Shown one piece after another: positions 1 through 13,256 of a DNA stretch of 64,000 nt. Position numbers and translations under genes: made by a program. The stretch is from Takakia lepidozioides. Its lineage: Eukaryota; Streptophyta; Takakiopsida; Takakiales; Takakiaceae. The stretch covers positions 44,844,042 through 44,908,041 of the forward strand of contig CM060734.1 in assembly GCA_030704615.1 (NCBI GenBank), in the 5' to 3' direction. Each line of letters opens with the position of its first letter. Position 1 is the first letter of the stretch. The notes under the pieces were generated by a model, which was not told the origin of the DNA, made no database searches, and worked only from the letters and a program-made list of their open reading frames with translations.

Positions 1-84
1 GATGCAAAGGGAGTGTTCAACAACATGGCTAAACAAGATGTGGTGTCTTGGAGTACCATGATGACCACCTTCCCCGGTGACTCT
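1..84 (+). CDS. PPR protein fragment (window edge)
   Basis: The first frame reads from the window edge as part of a pentatricopeptide repeat: a VFNNM segment followed by DVVSWSTMM. This is the usual land-plant pattern (V-F-x-x-M, then D-V-V-S-W-x-x-M-I) of PLS-class PPR proteins, which bind organelle RNA. The similarity ends at a GGTGAC, a possible splice donor, just before a CT-rich simple repeat. Only about 27 residues are visible, so a live gene entering from the left and a decayed scrap are both possible. Confidence 0.5.
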
Positions 85-122
85 CTCTCTCTCCCTCTCT
101 CTCCCTCTCTCTCCCTCTCTCC
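81..122. repeat. CT-rich microsatellite
   Basis: A simple CTCTCC/CTCT array directly follows the PPR fragment. Confidence 0.9.
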
Positions 123-2640
123 AACTACTTGTTTGGGATTATCAATTTTTTTCCATAATACTTATTTTGGAAATACTATATATTTTTAATCCCAATTTTT
201 AAGGTTTCATCCATACTGAATGAAATTTCTGTTATAACCATAACTAGATGATTTATAGGCAGATATGCATTTCAATGCATTTTAGGTTTATGCTCCTTTG
301 ATTTAAACCTATTGAATGCCCATTTTTCATCCTAGTCTGATACCATCCATACCGGATGGTGGATGAAATCGCGGGTGGTTTTCCTTTAAGTGTCTCTCTG
401 CCCTAGACACAGCACGATATCGTGCGTGTTTTTTTTCTCTGGAAGAGGGCGATGGCGGACGAATGCTCGATGGCGGCTGAATGCCCGAGCAGTAAGATCC
501 GAACGGGTGTGTTCTTGTTTTTTTGAACGCGCGATGATTTGCAGACACTTTCATCTCCCGCGATGGCAAATGACATACTGTTATGTTTGCCTACGTTTTT
601 TCCTCATTGATGAAGCAACGGCGGTTATGGAGGTGGGGAAGCGGCCTGTATTACAAGATACAACCTATCCTCAACTCTCCTCCCGTTGCATTCTGTCGTG
701 CTCGTTCAAATTCAGATGATGAACACTGCAGCTTCCTACTCCACAAAAGATTGAGGTTCTTTGTGGTGTCACATCTATGCTTTCTTCTGCTGGTTCTGTG
801 ATCTTTGCATGCTTTATGGCTCATACCTGACATGGATAGCAACTGTGAAATCCTGTAATTCACCTCGCGCATCCTCACTAATGCACAAAACATTTTTTGT
901 GTTTGTTTTTGGGACGGGCGCAGGTGAGGGATTTCACTTGGCATGAACTCTTTGGCTTGCAGATGATCTGGTTACTGCAGGAGGGATAAGATATGTTGCA
1001 AGCTGCCGTTGTTGCAATTTTCTGCTTCAAAGCTGCTTCAAGGGGGATATGCCTTAAACCTACTTTGATTTCTGGTTCTTGGTAACCAAATCTGTTAAGT
1101 CAGGGAAGTAAATGGGCCGGGCCTCCTAGAAATCAGACCTTATTGTGAAAGTTCGGGCTGGTTGTGATGACAAGGGTTTGGTGATGCAAGTGTGACATTT
1201 GATGCATTTTTCCAGACCTGTTTTCTGGCCTTTTGGAGAGTCAGACAGTCCTGTTTATGCCTCACCAGTTTAGAATGTATTAAGTAAGGCATTGGGTAAG
1301 CCTTTTTAAGAACACATACATTCTTTCAGGCTCCCCCATGGAGATTATAACCTGATTACAGACTGGTATTTTTGAGGATATCTCTAAAACTTGGCAGAGT
1401 GAGTGGATAAGGCCTTGGGATACATACCATAGCCCTGCATCTACTTATGGAAGTACAATCAGTTCAGCTTGTGCTTTTAGGAACATACAAGTCCTTTAAA
1501 GCTGTAATAGGGAATTGTTTTCATCAAAGCTCTCACTCTTAGGCCTGCTGGAATGGTTTTCTCAAAGACCTGTTGAGCTTACAACATACTTGTTTAAGCT
1601 ATTTGAACCCAAGAATTACCAAGCCAGTATTTTTAAAGGGCTTTTTTGATTACGAATTGTATTCTTAAGCTCCCCCCAGAGATTGGGAATGTGACATGGT
1701 AATGACTCTCTCTCTCTCCTCCTCTGATACATAATACATATATACATGATTTGTGCAGAGACATGGATAGCTGAAGGAGCAGGGATAGAGTGCATGGGTC
1801 CAGATTCATCCAAGATGGCCGGATTTCAATCTCCAGATTACATATGATTCCCTGTGGAAGGATAGCTACAAGAAACTTGCATGGATAGATGACCAATTGG
1901 TTGGTCTTGAGCTGAAGAGCACGACCCCTGCAGGGATGTCTCTCCATCTGTAGATCTTTTAGGAAGTGGAAGGCTAGGCCTAGGGCCCAGCTTTCTTATG
2001 ACATTGTTAGCTGATTTTCAGTTCTTCTCCTTAGCTCGGTGCCTTTCTGTTTCCAAGTTATGGCAGTAGTTTCTGGCTGCAGCCTCTTTTCCTGCTAGAC
2101 TCTTTAGCTCTATGCAGACCCCCTTATTTGCTTGCCTTCCTTCTTACTACTCTTTCTTGTCTTGGTACGCGAAGCTGTGTCTTCCTCTTTCAGCCTCTAT
2201 GGCACTCTATCCAGAGGTTATTTTTCCTCTTTGTAAATGAGCTGGCTCTTATAAGGCTCCACCCGATTCTTGCACAAATCCAACCGCTTGAAGGATGCTT
2301 TGTGTGGATGTGCAAAACACTCAGGGTGAACCCAGTAGGTGCCCAGAAAGAGGCTCTAGGTAGAACTTTACATGGCACAATCAGTTATGAGAGTGAAGAG
2401 GCAGAGGAAGAGTTAGAGCATACTGTGAAGTTTGGAGAGCAAAAGCCCATCCTGCAGCCAACCGATTGACCACTACCCCACTGTCCCTCTTTGTTAACAA
2501 AAATAAAAATAATAAAAAAGACAACAATGGCTTCCATTCTATTTTCCTAGAAACCTAATGAGAATTTAAATCAATTAATAATCTAAATATTATAATTGTA
2601 TGATTTAATTTATTAAATTAAAATATTATTAAAAAACCTC
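123..2640. other. No recognisable gene
   Basis: There are open frames up to about 113 codons, on both strands and mutually overlapping. None shows a domain, convincing splice signals or coding bias. AT-rich sequence at 2,500-2,640 leads into the repeat-rich block. I see nothing supportable here. Confidence 0.6.
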
Positions 2641-2809
2641 TTTAGTCATGAAGTTATTCATGACTACATCATGGCAACGTGGCATTATATGATACGATAT
2701 TTCTTTCCCACGTGTGGGTCATATATGTTGTCCATGTGGACACGTGTCACATCCGGAGTGCTACATATGTCTCTCTGACGCCTCTCCAATGGAGTTATAC
2801 TTTGTAGAC

Positions 2810-2858
2810 ATGTAGTCATATAGTTAGTCATATATAAATCATATAGTTGTGACTACAT
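2810..2858. repeat. Short imperfect palindrome
   Basis: A 49-base segment starts ATGTAGTCATATAG and ends CATATAGTTGTGACTACAT, so its two ends are near inverted copies. Further AGTCAT motifs are scattered over 2,650-3,030. It may be the remains of a small foldback element or the flank of the transposon-like gene to the right. Confidence 0.5.
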
Positions 2859-3802
2859 CCTCTCTACAGCATGACTCCAGGTGCCACGCACGCAGTCACG
2901 GCTATGACTTGCAAAACGCAGTCCTAAAGACTAGTCGCTATGACAGGGCTTTTTTCATTGCAGAGTGATATAGTCATGAACGCATATAGGACTGAAAAAA
3001 TAGTCATATGTGCAGTCATAAAAACGCTCATCTGTTGTAGTGTGAAGATGAGGACGGTGTGGAATGGCATGACGTCGATGTTGACATTGCAGAGGAGGAA
3101 TTCGATCCATTGAGCAATGTGAATGACAGACACCGGTGGTGCGAGTTGCAGGCAGGAGAGTGACATGTGTTGTGGTACACAGCCATGAATATGGTGGAGT
3201 ATGGGCCACAACATGCCTCCCGTCGGATTCAGGTGCATATGCGGTGGGTTCTCATTTTCCGCGGTGACATTGAGGCCCGCTCTTTCATAAGCGCACCCGA
3301 CGCATGATGCCCTCTCTGTATGTATCATTATGGGAATCCTAACGGCACTCATCGATCTCCTTACACGTCATTGATTTGCCATTGTGCAACGCATTGGATG
3401 TCCTGGAAGGTGGAGAACAAAACATTGGCCTGGGTTATATACAGAATCATCACTGGTGGAGACATTCGCATGATGACTGAACCAGGCCATCCTTAGGATG
3501 AGGTGTACTTGGGAGGGCATATGTTCATTTTTGAATGGAACATATCGAAACAACTTCATCACAAAAAGTGTAACGAACAGACATTGAGGCTGCAAAAGAT
3601 AATTGGAATCCCCACTGGGGAGAATGCAGATGCACTGCATGTCATACATTCGTTGCGATGATGGGCAACAAGTCCGACATGGGACATTTCAATGTACTGT
3701 GTTACAAGCGAGGAATGCCCAAACAATGGGGAGGAGAGTACACATTGAAGGGGAAAGAGTATAAAAATAGGAAGGTGAATGCGTCCACAAATGCCACGGC
3801 AG

Positions 3803-6800
3803 TCACAGTCTTCTGGGATGGGGGTTCTTCGACCTTGTCCTAGGCCGTGAACGGTGGGTGGAAGACACTCCCACAACCTCCCGCACAGGCCGGACATATG
3901 GTGGTCGTGCATAGGGGAGGCCATGTCCTGCTCGGCCTTCCAGCTCTGCCATGACCAAGTTGCAATTTTGCTGTCTCTTTGCAACAGCAGCCTCAAGAGG
4001 AAACCAATCCTGGTTTAGCTGCAAACAATATGTGAGTGGCATCAAGGTTGTATGTGCATGAAGAAAATGTGGAAGGACATAAACGGCACCCGTGCACAAT
4101 TGCCAAGAGGAATGCGATTCAGACAATGGAGGTTCGACTGAGTGCTTACCGGACTTGCAAAACCCGACACAGGGTTCACGAAGCATTGGTCAAGGTACAA
4201 GGCAATGTAATGAGCTGTGAAGAGGCCACATTCCCATGTGGACGATTGCTGGGGAACTGGGGGGCACACCCATCGCATAGGATCGGTGGCCTCCACCACC
4301 TTGGGTCTGGAGGGTAGAATCCTCTGACCATAGCCCAGAATCTAGTAAACCGTGGCTTCAACCTCTTGTGTTTGTGCATGTTTTTAATGCTATTCAAGTG
4401 AAGGTGGCGCATGGGTTCCATTATTACGACACTCCAGTGGTTGTTGCACAATACATGCAGACTTTCAGCATCGTCATATCCACGAAACACACGATTCCAC
4501 ATGCAAAATGCGTATGGAAGCGAGACAAAGGGGCAGGGTGTGCAGAAAACTCAGAAGTAACAGGGACAATGAGCGCTTCCACACCAACACAGTTCAGAGT
4601 AGGGAATCGTCTGTCCATCCAAGTCTGTATGGACTCAACTATTGTCCCATATGCACTGCAATGTTCCCGAAGACAAATCCAAGTGAAACTGTCTAGAAAT
4701 CGCACTTTACTGCGTACAGTGGTAGAAAGGGAAAGTGTTTTGCAAGAAACCCAAAAGTCCATGAGGCGGTCGCTTGTCCAGCCCCTTGCATGCACCAGGT
4801 CATCTGCATCTTCGAGTCTAAGAGGGATCTGAGGGGAGAATGCATCTTGCATAAACCATATGTCTGTCGTTGGTTGGACAAGCGCACCACAGGCAATCCT
4901 GAAAACACGCACCACATATGCGTTTAAGGCAAATGCGCATGGTCAATGACAATGCTGGTGCAATTCGCAAAAGGATTTGAAGGTATACCATATCATTTAC
5001 TGTAAAGAAGGGTGCACGGGCGTTGAACTCACAATACTTTTTCCAATCTCGCTATGTATCCTGCACAGTGCCGAGGAACCATAAGAATTCACGCGCACAT
5101 GCAAGCGCTCGTGCAACAGTACACATACAAAAAAACATGTTACATGCAAGAATACAAATGCTTACCTCTTCCTCATTTTATTTCGTTGGCTTGGAACTAC
5201 AAGTACAGCATTGGGTGGAACCTCATCTGGAGAATGGTGCATTGCATCACTCGCGCTATCAGCCGCGATGGCGATGGGGCTGGCGAATATGACATTGCGG
5301 GCAAGCTTACGTCTGCCCTGCACACTCCCATCCACGTCACCCTGAGTCTGTGCTATGGCGTCTGTACTGTCAAATGTATTCATACCCGAGGGAAAGACAA
5401 TCTCCCAGGGACGAATGGGGGAAGGCAATGCAAAGATTTTCTGATGTGGCGTTCGGGGCTCTTCAAAAAGATGGACATGGGGGGTTTCTGAGGACCCAAC
5501 AATGGTTGCCGCAGAAACAAATGCACCATCATCAAGGGGACATTGGACACTAAGGGGGGCAGGACTCATAAAATGATGTGTTAAATTGCAAGAGGCCACA
5601 GGGGGCAGAAGTCCACCACAATCGAGAAATACCTGACTGGCAGCAAGGTCCATTTCAAGTTGAGTCAGGAGACCTGGTTGGGGGCAAAAGAGACATATGC
5701 AAAGGTGTCTTTGTCATGGGGGTAAAGGACGTTTACGCTAGCGTCCACATAGTCTGCACATGCAGGTTTAGCTGTGGGTGCATCTGTAACACTGTCCACC
5801 ACAGCAGGAAGGGGGCCATCTAAATTCTGAAGTTGTACAACTGTTTCCACTTCAGGCTGTACCAAATCATCTGCACACGGAGGGCTACCCACGTTCTTGG
5901 AGGCAATGTCAGCCGCATCCACCAACACGTGGATATTTGTATCCTCTATGGGGTAGCGGGGGGGCGATCCATTGCCTACTCTGGGAAGGAGAAGCAACCC
6001 CAACGCTACACGAGTGTGTATTTTCTGTGGCACCCCAGCCTGGCAAGAGCAACAGCATCTGCAGATTTTTGTGCACATTGGAATGCCTCATTGACTTCAG
6101 AGTCATTGTAATCAAGAGAGCCTGCACAGGTCAAGGTGGAGTACACTTAAGCACCTCTTCCATTTCAAAGCAGCACACATACTTACACGTACAAAGAAGA
6201 CATTGTAAGAACATCCACATTGCAATGACTATCGTGCAAAGGATGGACATTTCACCTACCTGGATCCCGACCAATCCAACCCAAGTCAAGATCCTCTTGA
6301 TACTTCAAGGCAACTTTGAAATCCTGGAGGGCCTTATCAACACCATGTCCTGGCAGTCCCACCCCACACCACAAGACCTCAAAGGAAGTAGGGTTACAAA
6401 TGCAAGGACTTGTGCAGCCCTGTATCCGACTCCATGCATGAACTCATTCATGGAATCCAATACACGCAACCGGTCCTCTTCTTGCCGGTCAACAAGGTCA
6501 TGTGTAGTTTCAAGCACCCCCCTCTTGACCTCCTCGTAGGGGGGTATGCCACCATACAATAACTGTCCAAATGACATGAAATTCGCTGCAACATTTCTAA
6601 TCGCAGTCTTACCCTCGCTGGTGTACAGAAGTTACTCAAGGAGTACATGCAACACCGAGTTCCTGGGTGTGGACAGGGGAGTAGACGCATCAACGTGGCA
6701 CATCCAAATCAAGCACAAAACCTGCATGAAAGGGGGCACACGGGGGTTCTCCCACGGGTTCGTTGATGACGATAGAAGGTCCATGAGCCTGTGGGCTTCT

Positions 6801-8389
6801 TGTTTCGAATGATTGTAAATATTAGGCATGTCCGGGAACTCAACCATCTTGAGAATTCTGAACAATGGCGACCAGCCCCATTTAGCCTCGTCTAATTCAT
6901 CATGTGTTACCCTCTCCCATTTGGCCATGCCAACCTCCACATACTGACGTCTTCGAGCCTCCAACATAGCCAAAGCTGCAACCTCCTTCACTTCGTAATC
7001 ATTGAGAGTAGCTCTATATTTGTTGTACTCAACAACCGTGACGCATTCACTGTACCGGCCAGCATGGTCGGGAGTGAAACCAGGACGTTTCGCAAACAAA
7101 TTTAATGTCTTCTTCAAAAGCTCCGTAAGCTCAGGGGGCGGTCCCCCATGCTGCGACCACAGTCGTGCGCCAGGAAGGACCCCACATTAGCATAGAACGG
7201 AACAGAACGAATGACAGTGAAGGATAAAAAGCATGCACTGGACATCAATATGCCATGGATGCAAACCAAATGCTTCATGTCCAGTTACAAGTAATACAAT
7301 ATAATGAACACAATCCCAATTCCATGATGTGCAAAACACCTGCTGAAAATGCAGAATGCATGGAGGTTCCAGTATGATTGAAGTCACCACCATTCCATAC
7401 ATTTGGGCAGAAGATGCAGGGCGCAGTGAAATGAATGTATGGGATACAGTCGTAGCAGAAGCATGTATCCATAAACATGACAAAAAATGATTGGAAGTAA
7501 AATTGTTGAGGGTGAGAAGGGGACATACCATGAATTTCATAAACCATCTACCGTAGGCAGCACCCATCATACTGTCAGCAAAATCGGGGGTCCCCGAAAG
7601 GTCCACAAGTCTGCGGTAAAATTCAGGGTCGTCGGGTGAAACGAATCCAAGAGGCAATAGATTGAAGTCCACGAGGTAGCTAAGGCCTGCCCATGAAACA
7701 ACAACGGGTCTGGGTGGAAGAGCAATATCAGACCACAATCTCAAAGCAGCTGCTTCAAATGCCTCTGCGGCCTCGTCTCTATTCAGATCCCTAAGTCGAT
7801 TTTTGTTAAACAAATCTTCTGGATTTGGAGGGACGGTATGGTGATTGTTGGATTCCCTGGGTCCGTCCCCTGCCGGTGTAGTCTGTTTCTCTGGCTGGAC
7901 AACTTTGTGCTCTGCAATGTTGCACTGCCCTGGCGCCACAGACTGACCCTCATTCTTTTGTAGACGCAAGCCCTTCTTCCGCACCTTCAAAGGTGGCATG
8001 TCTGCAAATTCCTCATCACCGCTGTCAAGCAGGTCCACAACCGTATCGCCCTTATCCACGTCCACCTTTTGCGGACGGGAGTTTTCTCGAGGCGCCAGAC
8101 CGTGATTGGTGAGAACAGCCTCATAGACCGCCTTTTGGGCCACCTCAAAAACAGGGTACATTTTGAGTTTAGGGGCACCTTTGTACTGACGAGCATCACA
8201 TCCGTTTATCCTGTGAATGTTTAGTTTCTTTTTGTCTTTATAGATCCTATTACAGAAAATGCATTTGAATGGCTTCCTGTTATTACAATCAGGTTCCTCA
8301 ACCCTTGCCTTCGTGTGGGCCTCGCAGATCAATTCCTCCCACTCGTCGTCTTCGTACTCCTCCTGGTACACCCGACGGGCTTCCACCAT
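3803..8389 (-). pseudogene. Decayed zinc-finger/Ulp1 protease gene, probably transposon-derived
   Basis: A minus-strand multi-exon gene. Exon 1 (8389-7529) starts at MVEARRVYQEEY. It has a C-x2-C-x12-H-x4-C finger (CIFCNRIYKDKKK, then NIHRINGC) followed by an acidic, charged region. Exon 2 begins at 7150 and is phase-compatible. It runs to a TAA at 6634-6632, and the same frame then stays open to about 6390, so this is a single nonsense mutation. Shorter coding blocks follow near 6350-6256, 6135-6050 and 6000-5170. The C-terminal part (about 4900-4100) resembles a C48 (SUMO-protease) peptidase: SDRLMDFW, VGVEALIVPV, NNHWSVVIMEP, then PPVPQQSSTWECGLF. His, Gln and Cys are present, but the expected Asp reads Asn (HLHLNSI). 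The last coding block ends at 3803. Ulp1 domains occur in several plant transposon groups. I see no transposase motif, and the frame change between the His and Cys blocks is unresolved. Confidence 0.6.
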
Positions 8390-9800
8390 TTTTTGACCAT
8401 ATCGCAAGACCAAGTGGAGCGCCTCCACCACAGGTATCGGCAACAAAAATGGTAAAAGCGAGCTCCTGAAAGTAAATGGGATTCGGAGTGTGGAAGCAAC
8501 GATCCAGGAACGATGCAACAAATCGACAGGGAAAACAGAATGGACTACAGGCGCGTGCAACAGTGCTGCAGGAAGAAAGACAGTATGTACAGTGAAACCC
8601 TAAAGCAAAAACGACGAAAGATTTGAACCTCCCCGCCACCCCGGGGATGCCATACAAATTACCAGAGAATCTGAAGCGAAGGCCAATAACAACAACGACA
8701 ACATGAAATAATAACAATAAAATCTCTGAATGCGTACACTCGGGAGGCTGCTTCGTTTAACCCCGACAAAGGTGTACAGCAGAAACATGGGGGACAGGAG
8801 AGCAAGTACTTACAGATGACACCAACCTAATCCTTTGCATGGAAAGAACGTCCCACTTGTTTCTGCAGATTCTCCTCCACAGACTGAGGGCGGGGTCGAT
8901 ATGAAGAATACAGAAGCGTTCAAGCGACAGGAATAGTGCCTGAAAACGAGTGGACGTCAATAGTGAAGAGTGAAGCAAAACGTCTCGCATGCGAAGTATC
9001 CCCGTCCGCTTGAGTGCACGCACCTGTCAACCCCATTGGAAAGTCCCAGGGACAACTGAATGTCTATGCTATGATTGCGCTCTAGGACGGTGCGTCTATG
9101 ACGAGGCATTCATGGGGCATGCATGATGCATGTGTACAGTACTATAATACAGTTCAATACACTATTGACACTGCTGAGATTGTATGACAGTGTTATGGCG
9201 AGGGATGGACCCGGCACGGGAGGGGGGGGGTGGAGGGGTTGGGGGGCGGCAGGCGCGGCGACCGTGGGCCACGACGGCACCGCGAGGGGGGTGCGGGGCG
9301 GAGGGCGGAGGTGGGGCCACGCAGGCAGGCCGGCTGAGGGAGCATTGAACTCCCGGGCCTCATTTATCACTTGCCATGTGCATTACTAGAGCCTGCAGGG
9401 GGAGGTCACGGCCCCTCTCACCGCAGTGGACCAGCTTGAACAGTGGACCAGCTTGAAAGGACTGCGACAGACCCAGCAGCAGCTACCCTTAGAGGTGCTC
9501 CCATGCTCCCACCATTCACACGACCCTTCACGTGGGCCCAGCCACAGGCACAAGTGTGCACATTGTGAGCAGCATTAATACACATGGATAGAGCCGAAAC
9601 GCGGTTCATTGAAATAGCTAAAAAACATTATAGACTTTACATTAAAGGTATTGAATCAGTCAAATACATTTGCACTACACTTGCTTGCTGCCTTCCATCA
9701 TCTGCAGACATTAGGTGACTCCCAAAGACGGAAGAATACTTGCTTTTATGCTTTGCATGGCCCCTAAGCTTTCTCTATATCCTGTTTCAAGCCTATTCCC
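8390..9800. other. Upstream of the Ulp1-like gene and 3' flank of NDUFS7
   Basis: No coding feature is supported. The stretch holds the presumed upstream region of the Ulp1-like gene, a GC-rich island at 9,200-9,360 described separately, and then the 3' flank of the minus-strand NDUFS7 gene. Confidence 0.5.
9200..9360 (+). other. GC-rich island with G-run cluster
   Basis: This is an abrupt local rise in G+C with many runs of three or more G on the + strand, including one run of nine, within roughly 100 bases. It could form G-quadruplexes. Both strands carry short open frames here, but these are expected by chance in GC-rich DNA and show no domain. Confidence 0.6.
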
Positions 9801-12377
<2,577 letters not shown>

Positions 12378-13256
12378 CCTCTCCGCAGCAGCAATCTGTG
12401 TCTACTTGGATTAGTGCAAAAGAGACCGAGAGCAATGTCTATCAACAATCAGACAGCGCTGTGGAATTACCCTTTCAGAACGAGCAAGAGTGAAGAGAAG
12501 AGAGAAGAGAACCAGGGAGGTCGGCCACGGAAGAAGATCCCACCCGGTATTACCTCAGGTGGGTGACACCCGCGTCAGTGCCTCCACCCGGCCGTGCCGG
12601 GGGTCACCCGGTGCACCCCTCATGTGAAATTTCCTCTTAGTGCATTCTGGACAAGTTGCCATGTGAGATACATTCTCAATCTAAATGAGTTCATGGAAGA
12701 GATAGAAGAGTTTTCAAGCTTTTTGCAAGGAAGGCACAATAGCAATAGCATATCTGGATGTCGAAGGTCGATGTGCTAATCTGCAGGAAGCCATCTGACT
12801 TTGTTCCAGGGCCGAGCACTGAGGTATGGTGTCGATTCTTATCAAGGATCCGGCCCGCGGCTCAGGGGCAACTGTTCGTACTCTTGATGGATCCCACTTT
12901 CCAATTAGAGCACAGTATTTTGATACAGTAAGCTCACCTGCAACATTAGGCTTCTTAGATGAATTCAAAAAATGACAAATCCTGTTCATCTATACTATCC
13001 CTTTGTATCCTCTCAGTCCTGTACAAACCAATGTAGAATTTGGGTCTTTGACAGACTTTATTGACATCGATGTTGCAGGCATGCACTGCAAATTGGTGGA
13101 TAGTACCAAACAGTAATCTTCTTAATGTGCATGCCTGTTTCCATGAAGTAACACACTAACCCAAACCACTAACCTCTCTATGGCAAACACAGCACGTAAA
13201 GTGCTGCCATTGCTACGGGTTCCTACTTTGTATATCATGAATGATCATCCCTCGCT
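12378..13256. other. NDUFS7 upstream region and TTL 3' flank
   Basis: No gene is supported. The NDUFS7 promoter should lie here. A GC-rich stretch near 12,545-12,615 contains short inverted CACCCGG/CCGGGGGT-type pieces. The rest is the likely 3' untranslated region of TTL. Confidence 0.5.

Noticed and set aside
2128-2469. 113-codon open frame on the + strand, and a tRNA-like TAGTGGTCAATCGG on the minus strand just right of it
   Set aside because: The frame has no domain and an odd composition. The minus-strand A-box-like word has no matching B box at proper spacing.
8390-8560. N-terminal extension of the zinc-finger/Ulp1-like open frame
   Set aside because: The first 57 codons are hydrophobic and lack the charged coding pattern that starts at MVEARRVYQ. 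They are probably untranslated.
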